Positions 9,729-18,771 of a DNA stretch of 64,000 nucleotides are shown here, piece by piece. The DNA is taken from positions 186,001 through 250,000 of the forward strand of contig NZ_AYKS02000071.1 of NCBI RefSeq assembly GCF_000496755.2, given 5' to 3'. The notes under the pieces were generated by a model that was not told the origin of the DNA, ran no database searches, and worked only from the letters and a program-made list of their open reading frames with translations. The DNA comes from Serratia sp. DD3 (lineage in GTDB: Bacteria > Pseudomonadota > Gammaproteobacteria > Enterobacterales > Enterobacteriaceae). Position 1 is the stretch's first letter, and each line of letters opens with the position of its first letter. The position numbers and the translations under genes were made by a program.

Positions 9729-9867
9729 GTATCCGCACCGCGCCGGTGCTTAAACCAAACCAAGAACCTGTTCAGAAATGAGCCTTTGAGGATGTCAGTA
9801 GTGGTAGGCGTACCTTCTTGGGCTGGTTTCCTGGGCGACAAGGGTTCATTTCTGAAAGGAAATACGT

Positions 9868-9933
9868 ATGAAGCAAGTAACAGTGCTCCCTAAATTCGAT
9901 TTTAAGCAGATGGTAATGACTATTAATGGATAG
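9868..9933 (+). pseudogene. Short 5' fragment of a phage gene
   Basis: ATG at 9868 follows aaagga and opens a 21-residue frame, MKQVTVLPKFDFKQMVMTING, that stops at 9933. The good ribosome site and the abrupt stop suggest the start of a longer phage gene that has been truncated. I do not recognise the parent gene. It lies after two phage terminators. Confidence 0.3.
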
Positions 9934-10105
9934 GTTATTACAAATATCCTGAAAATCGCATCTTACTTTGGTAAACGACATGACTGACAACGTATTGCGT
10001 AAAGCAACCTCGACCAATACTCGAATAGAAGCCTGCCGATGCGCGGGTTTTTTATTGGGATGAATGTTAATATATTCTTTCCAATGGTTAGATAAGGATG
10101 GGAGC

Positions 10106-10321
10106 ATGCAATATAGATTTGAATATGGCGAGATTGAGGGTGAGACTTATCTCGTGCTCGTTAATCATGGGCAGGAGTGGTATTCCTCTGAGTCGTTATG
10201 TCGCATGGAGATAGATTCTACCATTCGCAGCATTTGTGATGCTGGTCAAGGCACAAATATTTGGTGGAAGATTTATAACGAAAATGGAAACGTAGTTCAA
10301 CAGGGTAACAAACAATGTTAA
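10106..10321 (+). CDS. Small protein of unknown function in prophage remnant
   Basis: Unrecognised 71-residue protein, MQYRFEYGEIEGETYLVLVN to NGNVVQQGNKQC. I start at ATG 10106 because aagga lies 7 bases upstream; an in-frame ATG at 10064 would add 14 residues. It is acidic, rich in aromatic residues (two W, six Y or F in the first half) and has no signal peptide or membrane span, so a small beta-rich cytoplasmic fold is plausible. It is followed by a terminator. The setting, between phage terminators and a broken holin, suggests a phage or cargo gene. Confidence 0.5.
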   Translation: MQYRFEYGEIEGETYLVLVNHGQEWYSSESLCRMEIDSTIRSICDAGQGTNIWWKIYNENGNVVQQGNKQC

Positions 10322-10353
10322 TTCTTTAATAAGTAATTAACATCATGACCACA

Positions 10354-10377
10354 GGCCGCGCCATACGTGGCCTTTTT
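10354..10377 (+). terminator. Rho-independent terminator after the small prophage gene
   Basis: GGCCGCG at 10354-10360 pairs with CGTGGCC at 10366-10372 (one G-U pair) around a 5-base loop, followed by five Ts. Confidence 0.8.
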
Positions 10378-10428
10378 CATTTCTACCGCCCGGCGTTCGC
10401 TGCGCGAAGCGAACAACAGGAGGTATAC

Positions 10429-10870
10429 ATGTCAGAGCCGATTAGTACCGGCGCGGCAACTACAGTAGTCACCAGTGTCACTTTTATCTGATTGTTATTA
10501 GGTACAGATGTAGGGGCTGTTATTGGGGCATTTGCCGGTTCTATTCTGTTTGTTATCTCTGCGACGGATTACTCGCTGCCAATAAAGGCGCAGCGATCTG
10601 TGGTTTCAATGATAGTGGGCGTGCTCGGTTCGGACTTTGTTGCCTCGATTATTACCTCGGTCACGCCAGAGAATGTAACTGCGGCGCTAATCATTTTCTA
10701 CTTATTATCAACTCCATCGACCGTGGCTTATTGGCATTGCGCTTGATGTTCTATAGCCGCGAAGGGTCAACATATAGGCCATTGATATCGATTGCTGCAT
10801 ACCTGATTACAGTGGCGGCTGGCTCGGTATCGGGGAGAAAAAATAACCTAATTTTGCGTTCTAACCGGGG
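10429..10870 (+). pseudogene. Phage holin-like protein, broken by stop and frameshift
   Basis: ATG 10429 follows aggaggt. The frame reads MSEPISTGAATTVVTSVTFI, then TGA at 10489-10491, then continues in the same frame with LLLGTDVGAVIGAFAGSILF and further hydrophobic segments to about 10700. There it shifts frame and resumes as SREGSTYRPLISIAAYLI and SGRKNN. Three hydrophobic stretches and this N-terminus resemble three-span holins of lambdoid phages. One stop and at least one frameshift make it nonfunctional unless the stop is suppressed. It marks the lysis end of the phage remnant. Confidence 0.7.
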
Positions 10871-10942
10871 AAGCCTGTATTTGCGCATTTAGCAAATACT
10901 GCTATCGTCAAAACGAATCGTTTGATGACAACAGGATGGTCA

Positions 10943-12910
10943 ATGATGAAAATAAAGGCATATTTACAAAAAAAATGTTGGGTATTAGCGCGCCGATTTC
11001 TGGTGTCTGCTGTTGTAATGGTATCGCTGCAGGGGGCTTTTGCGCAGACCCCAGCGGCGAGCAATGTTCAGGGGCAGGTGCCTAAACAGGATCAACAACC
11101 GGCGAATATGGGGCTGCGGCCAGCGATTATGGGCCCTACTGCCGCAGTTTCAACTGGGGATCCACTGGTCACAGCAGTAGCGACACGTATCCTCCTGCAA
11201 GGTGGTAATGCTTTTGATGCGGGTGTCGCTGCATTGATCGCGGGTGGTGTGCTTGAGCAGGATCTCTACAGCCTAGGGGGCGAGGCGCTGGTGCTGGTGT
11301 ACCCTGTTGCAGACGCAAAAGTGACTTCCATCGTCGGGCAGGGGTGGGCACCGAAAGCGGTGGACGTTGATTGGTATATTTCTCGAGATAAAACGCTGCA
11401 AGGAGAAGGGCTTGACCCCGCCGTGGTTCCCGGTGCGTTGCATGCGGCGCTGACGGTGTTGGAACGTTGGGGAACCATGAGTTTTGAGCAGGTATCGGCG
11501 CCCGCTATCGATTATGCGGAAAAAGGTTTCCCAATGCGCATAAGTACCGCACGAGCAATTGCCGCTCAGTCCAAACTGTTTGAACGTTGGCCAGGCAATA
11601 AAACCTATTGGTACAAAGCGGATGGCACCCCGTATAAAGTAGGTGAGACTATCACTCTGCCCGCAACGGCAAAGACCTTGCGGCGTATGGTGGAAGCAGA
11701 ACGCACTGCCAAAGCGCAGGGGCGTGAAGCAGGTATTGTGGCAGCACGCGATCGCTTCTATAAAGGTGATATTGCCAAAGAGATGGTCGCTTTTCTGCGC
11801 CAGAACGATGCGCCATTTGATGAGAGTGATTTTGCCGAATTTTATGCCCGTATCGAAGAGCCCACCAGCACCACTTATCGCGGTTACACCATCTATAAGC
11901 AGGGTTTTGGCAGCCAAGGTCCGGTGCTTTTGCAAACCCTCAATATCCTTGAACAGTTTGATTTAAAAGCGATGGGGTATGGTAGTGCTGACTATCTGCA
12001 CACGATCGTTGAAGCGTTGAAATTGGCCTATGCTGATCGCGATACCTATTACGCGGATCCTGCCTTTGTGAACGTTCCTGCAGAAGGGTTATTGTCCAAA
12101 GCCTATGCCAAGGAGCGTGCTGCACTGATTAATCCCAAACATGCCTCGACTCAATATGTCGCAGGTAATCCGCTTAAATTTGATAGCCGCGTCAAAGAGT
12201 GGCCGTATGCGGTTATCAATGTTCAGGATGTGAACCGCAAGGGGCAATCTGCGGCACTGTTGTCTGAACCGATCATGTTGGCTTCCTTGGGCCGTGATTC
12301 GGCCGGGATTTCAAAAGATACGACCCACATGGCGATCGTCGATAAAGACGGCAACCTGTTTGATGCTACACCCAGTGGTGCTTGGATACCTGGTGCGGTG
12401 ATCCTTGGCGATACCGGGATTGCCATGAGCGTGCGCGGCGAACAGTTTTGGTTGGACAAGCAACACGCTAATCAGGTTCGTCCTCATGCTCGGCCACGCT
12501 ACACATTGACCCCCAGCCTTATCTTCAAAGATGGGAAACCCTTTATGGCGCTAGGTTCGCCGGGCGGTGACAACCAGGAGCAGACTATTCTCCAGGCGAT
12601 GCTGAGTACCATAGATCGCTGGGAGGATTGGTACCCGAATCTGAACAAAGCCTTTGAGATGCCGCGAGTGCAAACATCGCACCTGTACGGGTCATTCTGG
12701 CCGCATGCTGCTGGGTTCAACAAGCTGGCAGTTGAGGCGACAGTGCCTGATGAGGTGTATAACGAGCTAAAAGCGCGCGGACATGATGTTAGCCGCTTGC
12801 GCACGTTTGGGATGTCAGGATGTGCAACCTCGGTGCTGATCGATCCCAATTCGGGTAACCGTTTTGCCGGGGCAGATCCACGCCGTGACTGTTATTCAAT
12901 TGCTTACTAA
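10943..12910 (+). CDS. Gamma-glutamyltransferase family protein, periplasmic
   Basis: A 655-residue Ntn-hydrolase of the gamma-glutamyltranspeptidase family; such enzymes cleave gamma-glutamyl or acyl amide bonds in the periplasm. The N-terminus has a basic region, a hydrophobic core (FLVSAVVMVSL) and an AFA-Q signal peptidase site. The large-subunit motif GGNAFDAGVAA, the autoprocessing and nucleophile Thr in SKDTTHMAIVDKDG and the GSPGGDNQEQT motif are present. I start at ATG 10943 after aacagga; an upstream in-frame TTG/ATG is possible. It is larger than E. coli Ggt (580) and diverges at DATPSGAW, so the substrate is uncertain. It lies just beyond the prophage remnant and has no operon partner. 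Confidence 0.85.
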   Translation: MMKIKAYLQKKCWVLARRFLVSAVVMVSLQGAFAQTPAASNVQGQVPKQDQQPANMGLRPAIMGPTAAVSTGDPLVTAVATRILLQGGNAFDAGVAALIAGGVLEQDLYSLGGEALVLVYPVADAKVTSIVGQGWAPKAVDVDWYISRDKTLQGEGLDPAVVPGALHAALTVLERWGTMSFEQVSAPAIDYAEKGFPMRISTARAIAAQSKLFERWPGNKTYWYKADGTPYKVGETITLPATAKTLRRMVEAERTAKAQGREAGIVAARDRFYKGDIAKEMVAFLRQNDAPFDESDFAEFYARIEEPTSTTYRGYTIYKQGFGSQGPVLLQTLNILEQFDLKAMGYGSADYLHTIVEALKLAYADRDTYYADPAFVNVPAEGLLSKAYAKERAALINPKHASTQYVAGNPLKFDSRVKEWPYAVINVQDVNRKGQSAALLSEPIMLASLGRDSAGISKDTTHMAIVDKDGNLFDATPSGAWIPGAVILGDTGIAMSVRGEQFWLDKQHANQVRPHARPRYTLTPSLIFKDGKPFMALGSPGGDNQEQTILQAMLSTIDRWEDWYPNLNKAFEMPRVQTSHLYGSFWPHAAGFNKLAVEATVPDEVYNELKARGHDVSRLRTFGMSGCATSVLIDPNSGNRFAGADPRRDCYSIAY

Positions 12911-13301
12911 CCTGTGATACGGGTAGACGGGTGGGGTGGTCACACAGTTTGAGCCGACTCCATCAGTATTATACCCGTCACACTTCACAGGTCATTTTGA
13001 ACCCAGGCAGTGCTCGAAATTCGCGCGCACTCGCTGTACGCCGCAGCTTTTGTGTGTTGTCTGGGGCCAAACTACCTCTGCCAATAGTGTCTATTGGCAG
13101 AGGTTCTTAGCCGTTAATCCTTGCCGTTGTACGGTAGAAGTACCCTGCATCGTGCTGTCGGGGGTGAATGAGCAGCAGAGAAAAGCCAATCGCTTGGCTG
13201 ATAACAAATTATCGCGATCATCCTCCCTGATGTTCACCCACCTTTATTTTTACCCCGTGGCGCAGTAGAGTAAAAATCCGATAAAAAATAAATAATTGGA
13301 T
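12911..13301. other. Intergenic region with repeat fragment and hairpin
   Basis: No credible gene. An open frame over 12936-13268 has no recognisable features and overlaps a fragment similar to the dispersed TACCCGTCATACTTCAAG repeats (about 12970-13000). A 12-bp perfect hairpin lies at 13075-13103. Confidence 0.5.
13075..13103. repeat. Perfect 12-bp inverted repeat
   Basis: CCTCTGCCAATA and TATTGGCAGAGG flank a 5-base loop (gtgtc) and are followed by ttctta. It may be a weak terminator or a relic of a mobile repeat; nothing in it decides. Confidence 0.7.
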
Positions 13302-14204
13302 ATGGCTGTGACGTTATCGTTGTCCGCTTCTCATAAATCGACGCTGCTTGGTTTGCTGGCCATTGTGCTATGGAGCAGCGTGGTGGGGTTGATCCGCAGT
13401 GTCAGTGAGGGTTTGGGGCCTGTTGGGGGGGCGGCAATGATTTACAGTATTGGCACGCTGTTCCTGCTGCTGTTGATGGGAATACCCAAGTTGAGTGAGT
13501 TCCCCCGTGTCTATCTGGTGGTTGGCAGTGTGTTGTTTGTGCTCTATGAAATCTGCCTATCACTCTCTTTGGGGTATGCCAGTAACCGAATGCAGGCGAT
13601 TGAGTTGGGTATGATCAATTATCTGTGGCCCTGTTTTACGGTGTTAATGGCGATTGCGTTTAATGGTCAACGGGCCAAATGGTGGGTGCTGCCTGGTTTG
13701 CTGCTTTCATTAGTGGGCATTGGTTGGATCATGAGTGGTTCTGGTGGTTGGTCATTGGCGCAAATGTTGGATAACGTGCGTAGCAATCCATTAAGTTATG
13801 GTTTGTCGTTCAGCGGGGCGGTGATCTGGGCGGTTTATTGTAATGTCACCAAGAGGATTGCTCAGGGTAAAAATGGCGTGGTGTTATTTATTTCGTTGAC
13901 CTCACTGGCACTCTGGGTGCTCTATCTTTTTACCGATGAAACAGCCATGCACTTTAGCTTGCCGGTGACTGTGGCGTTATTGTGTGTGGGGATCGCCATG
14001 GGGGCCGGGTATGCCGCATGGAATGTGGGGATCATGCATGGCAATATGACGCTGCTGGCGACCGCCTCTTATTTCACGCCAGTGCTGTCGGCGGTGTTTG
14101 CCGCTATTGTATTGAGCACATCCCTGACCCTGCATTTTTGGCAAGGTGTCATTATGGTCACGCTGGGGTCATTGATTTGCTGGCGAGCGACACGGGTGGA
14201 TTAA
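13302..14204 (+). CDS. yddG: Aromatic amino acid exporter YddG
   Basis: Inner-membrane transporter of the drug/metabolite (EamA) superfamily. E. coli YddG exports aromatic amino acids and related compounds. The 300-residue protein has about ten hydrophobic segments in two EamA repeats and shares LLAIVLWSSVVGLIRSVSEG, then LGPVGGAA, YEICLSLSLGYA, GMINYLWP and YAAWNVGIMHGN with E. coli YddG. ATG 13302 is preferred to the TTG two codons upstream. It stands alone between the ggt-like gene and the convergent hut operon. Confidence 0.9.
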   Translation: MAVTLSLSASHKSTLLGLLAIVLWSSVVGLIRSVSEGLGPVGGAAMIYSIGTLFLLLLMGIPKLSEFPRVYLVVGSVLFVLYEICLSLSLGYASNRMQAIELGMINYLWPCFTVLMAIAFNGQRAKWWVLPGLLLSLVGIGWIMSGSGGWSLAQMLDNVRSNPLSYGLSFSGAVIWAVYCNVTKRIAQGKNGVVLFISLTSLALWVLYLFTDETAMHFSLPVTVALLCVGIAMGAGYAAWNVGIMHGNMTLLATASYFTPVLSAVFAAIVLSTSLTLHFWQGVIMVTLGSLICWRATRVD

Positions 14205-14295
14205 CACCTACTGGAATAGGCCCATTTCTGGGCCTGATTACGTTTTTGTATGGCAGCCTAGGTTATTGAAATTTTACTCTTTAGCTGTGGGCAGC

Positions 14296-15105
14296 TCAGC
14301 GACCAGCCTGTTGCTCACCCCATGCCAGCATCGTGCTAAGCAGTTGCCGTAACAGTTGCTGCAAAGGGGCGGCGCGAGTGGCATCAAAAGCAAAGGGGTA
14401 TTGCTCAGACATATAATTCACTTGTGCCAACTCCAACTGCACCGCATGGTGATGCTTATCCGGCCGACCATAAGCCCGTGTGATATATCCCCCTTTAAAG
14501 CGCCCATTGAGTATATGGGTAAATTGTTGTTGCTGTTGGCAACAGTTGACCAATTGGTCACTGAGCGCCTGCGCACAACTTTCACCACTATTGGTGCCGA
14601 AATTAAGGTCAGGCAGTTTGCCGCTGAACAAGCGAGGTATCACCGAAGCAATTGAGTGGGCATCAAACAACAGGGCATAGCCAAATTTAGCGGTTAAGCG
14701 TGCCAGTTCATGTTGTAACTGTAGATGATAGGGGTGCCAGAGAGCTTGCAAATAGCCCGCACGCTCTTGGTCGTCAGGGGCGGCACCAGGGCGAAAACTT
14801 GGGCGGCCATCAAACAGCACATCAGGGAACAACCCGGTGGTGGCGGTGGTATAGAGCGGCTTATCATCGGCTGGGCGGTTAAGGTCGATCACCAAGCGGG
14901 AATAGTTGGCAATCAGAATGCTGGCGCCCATGGACCTGGTGAAATCGTATAACTGCGGAATATGCCAGTCAGTATCGGATAACGGCCGGGCATCATCACT
15001 TAGCCCTTGCTCTACCGCAGGGGTCAAGCGGGTTCCTGCGTGGGGGATGCTGATCAGCAGCGGCAGTTCACCTGCCTGGAACTCAAAAGGGTCACGAAGG
15101 GTCAT
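14296..15105 (-). CDS. hutG: N-formylglutamate deformylase
   Basis: HutG hydrolyses N-formyl-L-glutamate to glutamate and formate, the last step of the five-step histidine degradation route. The 269-residue product ([20 protein letters not shown]) has the zinc-ligand segments PHAG near residue 23, LFDAHSI and the YITRAYG region of the N-formylglutamate amidohydrolase family. The start at 15105 follows gaggaga and overlaps the hutI stop by four bases; a longer frame adds 11 residues without support. The pairing of HutG with HutF below shows the deiminase-deformylase version of the pathway rather than the single-step HutG formimidase version. Confidence 0.93.
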   Translation of the reverse strand: MTLRDPFEFQAGELPLLISIPHAGTRLTPAVEQGLSDDARPLSDTDWHIPQLYDFTRSMGASILIANYSRLVIDLNRPADDKPLYTTATTGLFPDVLFDGRPSFRPGAAPDDQERAGYLQALWHPYHLQLQHELARLTAKFGYALLFDAHSIASVIPRLFSGKLPDLNFGTNSGESCAQALSDQLVNCCQQQQQFTHILNGRFKGGYITRAYGRPDKHHHAVQLELAQVNYMSEQYPFAFDATRAAPLQQLLRQLLSTMLAWGEQQAGR

Positions 15106-16322
15106 TGGCGGACTTCTCCTCGGAAGATGATAGTGCAAGGCAGTTGCCCGCCTAACCAGTAAGCCAGCTCAGCGGGGCGTGATAGGGGCCAATGAACAAA
15201 ATCAGCCTTTTTACCGGTTTCCAGTGAGCCATGGCTCTCTCGCAGGCCCAATGCCTGGGCAGCATGTAACGTAACGCCCGCTAGCGCCTCTTCTGGGGTG
15301 AGATGGAACAAAGTACAGGCCATATTGATCATTAAACGTAATGACAGGGCCGGTGACGTTCCTGGGTTTGCATCACTGGCAATAGCCATCGGTACACCGT
15401 GTTTACGGAAGAACTCAACCGGCGGGCATTGGGTTTCACGCAATAGGTAATAGGCACCGGGTAACAGCACCGCCACGGTACCGGCACGGCTCATGGCGAT
15501 GGCATCCGCTTCCGTGGCATATTCAAGATGGTCGGCGGAAAGCGCCTGATAGCGCGCAGCCAAGCTACTGCCCGCAAGGGGGGAAAGCTGTTCGGCATGC
15601 AGTTTAACCGGTAGACCGGCCGCTTTTGCCGCGACAAAAACCCGCTCAACCTGCTCAGGGGAAAATGCCAGATGCTCGCAAAAGGCATCTACCGCATCGG
15701 CCAACCCTGCCTCTGCCGCTTGCGGGATAATGGTATCGCAAACCAGTTGGATGTAGTCATCGCTACGGCCACGGTATTCTGGCGGCAGGGCATGGGCGGC
15801 CAGACAAGTGGTTTTCACCTCAATAGCCAGTAATTCAGCTAACTGACGGGCGACGCGCAGCATTTTCAGTTCACTTTGTGGCGTTAACCCGTAGCCTGAT
15901 TTGATTTCTACACAGGTTACGCCTTCTGCCAGTAACGGTTGCAGGCGGAATAGGGCTTGCTCCAGGAGTTGCGCTTCTGATGTATCGCGGGTGGCGTTGA
16001 CTGTGGAAATGATACCACCGCCCTGAGCGGCTATCTCTGCATAGCTGACACCGTTCAACCGCTGTTCAAACTCACCGCTACGATCACCACCAAAGACCAA
16101 ATGGGTATGGCAGTCAATCAACCCGGGGGTAATGATGCCGCCATCAAATGTCACGATATTTGATGCGGAGATCGCTGGCATTGAGGCTTGTTCACCTATC
16201 CAGACAATTTCGCCATTACGCACGGCGATAGCACCTTGGTGAATCGTGTGATATTTGCCATCACGCATGGTGACAATATCGGCACCTTGCCACAGGCTGT
16301 CGCAGTGGATCACTGACGTCAT
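15102..16322 (-). CDS. hutI: Imidazolonepropionase
   Basis: HutI opens the ring of 4-imidazolone-5-propanoate to give N-formimino-L-glutamate. The 406-residue protein belongs to the metal-dependent amidohydrolases: it has the [14 protein letters not shown] motif near residue 70, [17 protein letters not shown] and the [10 protein letters not shown] motif near 315. ATG 16322 ([13 protein letters not shown]) follows caggagc; the longer frame is not supported. It leads hutG in a tightly coupled pair. A palindromic HutC-like operator lies about 20 bases upstream of the start. Confidence 0.95.
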   Translation of the reverse strand: MTSVIHCDSLWQGADIVTMRDGKYHTIHQGAIAVRNGEIVWIGEQASMPAISASNIVTFDGGIITPGLIDCHTHLVFGGDRSGEFEQRLNGVSYAEIAAQGGGIISTVNATRDTSEAQLLEQALFRLQPLLAEGVTCVEIKSGYGLTPQSELKMLRVARQLAELLAIEVKTTCLAAHALPPEYRGRSDDYIQLVCDTIIPQAAEAGLADAVDAFCEHLAFSPEQVERVFVAAKAAGLPVKLHAEQLSPLAGSSLAARYQALSADHLEYATEADAIAMSRAGTVAVLLPGAYYLLRETQCPPVEFFRKHGVPMAIASDANPGTSPALSLRLMINMACTLFHLTPEEALAGVTLHAAQALGLRESHGSLETGKKADFVHWPLSRPAELAYWLGGQLPCTIIFRGEVRQ

Positions 16323-16342
16323 GGTATTTTTGCTCCTGCATA

Positions 16343-16355
16343 CTTGTATAGACAA
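16343..16355. promoter_or_regulatory. Candidate HutC operator before hutI
   Basis: CTTGTATAGACAA resembles the known HutC half-sites around CTTGTATATACAAG with one mismatch in the core. It lies 21 bases upstream of the hutI ATG on the minus strand, where a repressor would block transcription. A second copy lies before hutC/hutF. Confidence 0.6.
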
Positions 16356-16471
16356 TTAAAAAGTAACCTAGCGCATTCGGCTACTGGCGACAAGTGAAGG
16401 TGTGCGAATTTGTTACCAAGATGTGATTAAAGAGGAAAAAGCCGGGTGCAAGCAGCCACCCGTTGTAGCAA

Positions 16472-17227
16472 TCAACTCTGGGTGCTAAAGCGCCCAAATA
16501 ACTGGTAACGGCTGCCAGGATAGAGTAAACGCGCGGCGGTGACTGCCATTTTGCCTGACCAGGTGCGGCGGCGGATCAATAAGCCGGGTTCATTTTCCGC
16601 CAATTGCAGTAACTCCCGTTCGAGTTGCGTGGGGATCACCGCTTCAACAATATGCTCAACGGCGGTCAGGGGGGCAGATTGTGTTAGATAAGTATAGGGC
16701 GTGACCTGATCGAAATTTTGCTTGATATAGTCAGGGGCGGCCAGGGGATTGATACAGCGGTCTTCCAATTGCACCGGCACATTATCTTCATAATGCACAA
16801 TTTGCGAATAGAACAATTGCTGTCCAGGCTGAAGGCCTAAGGCGGTGGCTTCTTCCTCACTGGCGGCGCGCGTGATTAACTGCATGATTTTGCTACTGTG
16901 CTGGTGGCCTCGGGCAACAATTTCATCGGCAATATTATGTACTTCCAACAAGGCGCTATGTGCTTTGGCCTCGGCAACAAAGGTACCAACACCTTGCATG
17001 CGGATCAGAAAACCTTCGCCGGTAAGCTCCCGCAATGCACGGTTGATGGTCATGCGGCTTACGCCCAATTCGCATACCAGTTCGCTTTCGGAGGGAATAC
17101 GTTGATGTGGCTGCCAGTGACCTGTACGGATCTGACTGACTATTGCCTGCTTGACGCGTTGATAAATAGGTGCAGGAGCATCGTTCATTGCTGCAGACAG
17201 CTGTAACAGGGTTTGTTGATCGGCCAC
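16472..17227 (-). CDS. hutC: Histidine utilization repressor HutC
   Basis: GntR-family repressor that binds urocanate as inducer. The 251-residue protein has an N-terminal winged helix (YQRVKQAIVSQIRTGHWQPH, then RIPSESELVCELGVSRMTIN near residues 22-65) and a C-terminal UTRA ligand domain with LEDRCINP and the terminal RYQLFGRF, typical of HutC. It is divergent from hutF, and the shared upstream region contains an operator-like palindrome, so it probably represses both itself and hutF. It lies 149 bases before hutI, which has its own operator. Confidence 0.93.
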   Translation of the reverse strand: MADQQTLLQLSAAMNDAPAPIYQRVKQAIVSQIRTGHWQPHQRIPSESELVCELGVSRMTINRALRELTGEGFLIRMQGVGTFVAEAKAHSALLEVHNIADEIVARGHQHSSKIMQLITRAASEEEATALGLQPGQQLFYSQIVHYEDNVPVQLEDRCINPLAAPDYIKQNFDQVTPYTYLTQSAPLTAVEHIVEAVIPTQLERELLQLAENEPGLLIRRRTWSGKMAVTAARLLYPGSRYQLFGRFSTQS

Positions 17228-17291
17228 GACGTTAACCTCGTCAAATAAAAAAATAATAACATCAGATTAAAGTTGATGTTGCAGAATATAT

Positions 17292-17305
17292 ATGTATATA
17301 CAAGT
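17292..17305. promoter_or_regulatory. Candidate HutC operator in hutC-hutF intergenic region
   Basis: ATGTATATACAAGT is close to the palindromic HutC consensus CTTGTATATACAAG. It lies 65 bases before hutC and about 100 bases before hutF, so it could control both divergent promoters. Confidence 0.65.
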
Positions 17306-17403
17306 AAGTCTGTTTCACCAATTCAATGACATTGTTTCACATTTTTTTTACCTGCGCGCCTGTCGCGTGTACTGATTCGTAACCTCGACTTTGGAATACT
17401 GCT

Positions 17404-18771
17404 ATGCCTGCTTATTTTGCTTCCCGTGCACTGCTTCCCTCTGGTTGGGCGCACAATGTACGGCTTGATGTTAACGCACAAGGTCAATTGACCCAAGTGA
17501 TACCCAATGCTGATTCTGCTGGCGCTCATCATCTGCACGGTGCTGTGGTACCGGGTATGCCAAACTTGCATTCTCATGCTTTCCAGCGTGCGATGGCTGG
17601 GTTGGCGGAGGTTGCCGGTAAATCGCAAGACAGCTTCTGGACCTGGCGTGATTTGATGTATCGTCTGGTACAACGTGTAACCCCTGAGCAAATGGGGGTG
17701 ATAGCGCGTCAACTGTATATTGAAATGCTCAAAGGTGGCTACACACAAGTGGCAGAGTTCCATTATCTTCATCACTCACCAGAAGGGAAACCTTATGCTG
17801 ATGGGGGAGAAATGACCGGTCGCCTTAGCCTGGCGGCACAACAGGCCGGGATAGGGATGACGCTATTACCGGTACTTTACAGTTATGCCGGGTTTGGTGC
17901 TCAGCCGGCGCAAGCCGGGCAAAAACGCTTTATTCAGAATGTAGACAGTTATCTTCAACAGCAGCAGGTGGTTGCCCGGCAATTGGTCGACCAGCCGTTA
18001 CAAAACCATGGGCTATGTTTCCATTCACTGCGAGCGGTTGAACTGCAACAGATGCAGCAGATCCTGGCTGCCAGTGTTCCATCGTTGCCCGTACATATTC
18101 ATATTGCCGAGCAGCAAAAAGAAGTTAATGACTGCCTGGCATGGAGTGGGCAACGTCCCGTGGCTTGGTTATTTGAACATTTACCAGTGGATCAACGCTG
18201 GTGTCTGGTACACGCCACCCATCTGGACCGCGACGAGTTGCAACAGCTAGCGAACAGCAAAGCGGTGGCAGGTTTGTGCCTGACGACAGAGGCCAACCTG
18301 GGGGATGGTATCTTCCCTGGCGATAGCTACCTGCATCATCAGGGGCGCTGGGGTATTGGCTCCGACAGCCATGTCTCGCTCAGTGTGGTGGAGGAGTTAC
18401 GTTGGTTCGAATATGGGCAGCGGTTGCGTGATCAGCGTCGTAACCGTTTGACGACGCCAGAACAACCTTCCGTGGGTGATGTCCTTTATCAACAGGCCTT
18501 ACAAGGGGGCGCGCAAGCCTGTGGTAGCAAGATTGGCAAGTTGGCAGCAGGTTACCGGGCAGACTGGTTGGTATTGGATGGGGATGATCCTTATCTGGCG
18601 GCAGCACCTGATGCGTCTATTCTGAACCGTTGGCTATTTGCTGGGGGTAGCCAGCAGATCCGTGACGTATATGTTGCTGGGAATCAAGTGATTGAGCAGT
18701 GGTGTCACGCATTACAACAGCAAAGTAGTGCTGAGTTTCTGCAAGTACTGAAAACTTTGCAGGAGGTTTAA
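17404..18771 (+). CDS. hutF: Formimidoylglutamate deiminase
   Basis: HutF deiminates N-formimino-L-glutamate to N-formyl-L-glutamate and ammonia. The 455-residue amidohydrolase has the metal motif NLHSHAFQRAMAG near residue 60, a conserved FHYLHH segment, HIHIAEQ near 235, LVHATHL near 270 and the late GIGSDSHVSL aspartate near 320. It supplies the substrate of HutG, encoded on the opposite strand. The last codon overlaps the hutD start by one base (TAATG), so the two are translationally coupled. It is probably repressed through the HutC site upstream. Confidence 0.94.
   Translation: MPAYFASRALLPSGWAHNVRLDVNAQGQLTQVIPNADSAGAHHLHGAVVPGMPNLHSHAFQRAMAGLAEVAGKSQDSFWTWRDLMYRLVQRVTPEQMGVIARQLYIEMLKGGYTQVAEFHYLHHSPEGKPYADGGEMTGRLSLAAQQAGIGMTLLPVLYSYAGFGAQPAQAGQKRFIQNVDSYLQQQQVVARQLVDQPLQNHGLCFHSLRAVELQQMQQILAASVPSLPVHIHIAEQQKEVNDCLAWSGQRPVAWLFEHLPVDQRWCLVHATHLDRDELQQLANSKAVAGLCLTTEANLGDGIFPGDSYLHHQGRWGIGSDSHVSLSVVEELRWFEYGQRLRDQRRNRLTTPEQPSVGDVLYQQALQGGAQACGSKIGKLAAGYRADWLVLDGDDPYLAAAPDASILNRWLFAGGSQQIRDVYVAGNQVIEQWCHALQQQSSAEFLQVLKTLQEV

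Larger units (their letters stand above)
9533..9867. other. Noncoding stretch with phage terminators
   Basis: No convincing gene is seen. The left part is the upstream region of the proteasome-like gene and must hold its promoter, which I could not pin down. The right part holds two terminators (listed separately), then DNA resembling phage intergenic sequence. Confidence 0.5.

Noticed and set aside
11273..11935. 220-codon frame antisense to the gamma-glutamyltransferase gene
   Set aside because: Shadow of a recognised coding frame with no motifs of its own.
12936..13268. 110-codon frame between the ggt-like gene and yddG
   Set aside because: Composition is not protein-like, and it crosses a repeat fragment and a perfect hairpin.
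17318..17345. KdgR-like operator near hutF (atgacattgtttca)
   Set aside because: The half-site spacing does not fit the KdgR palindrome, and hut control by HutC explains the region.
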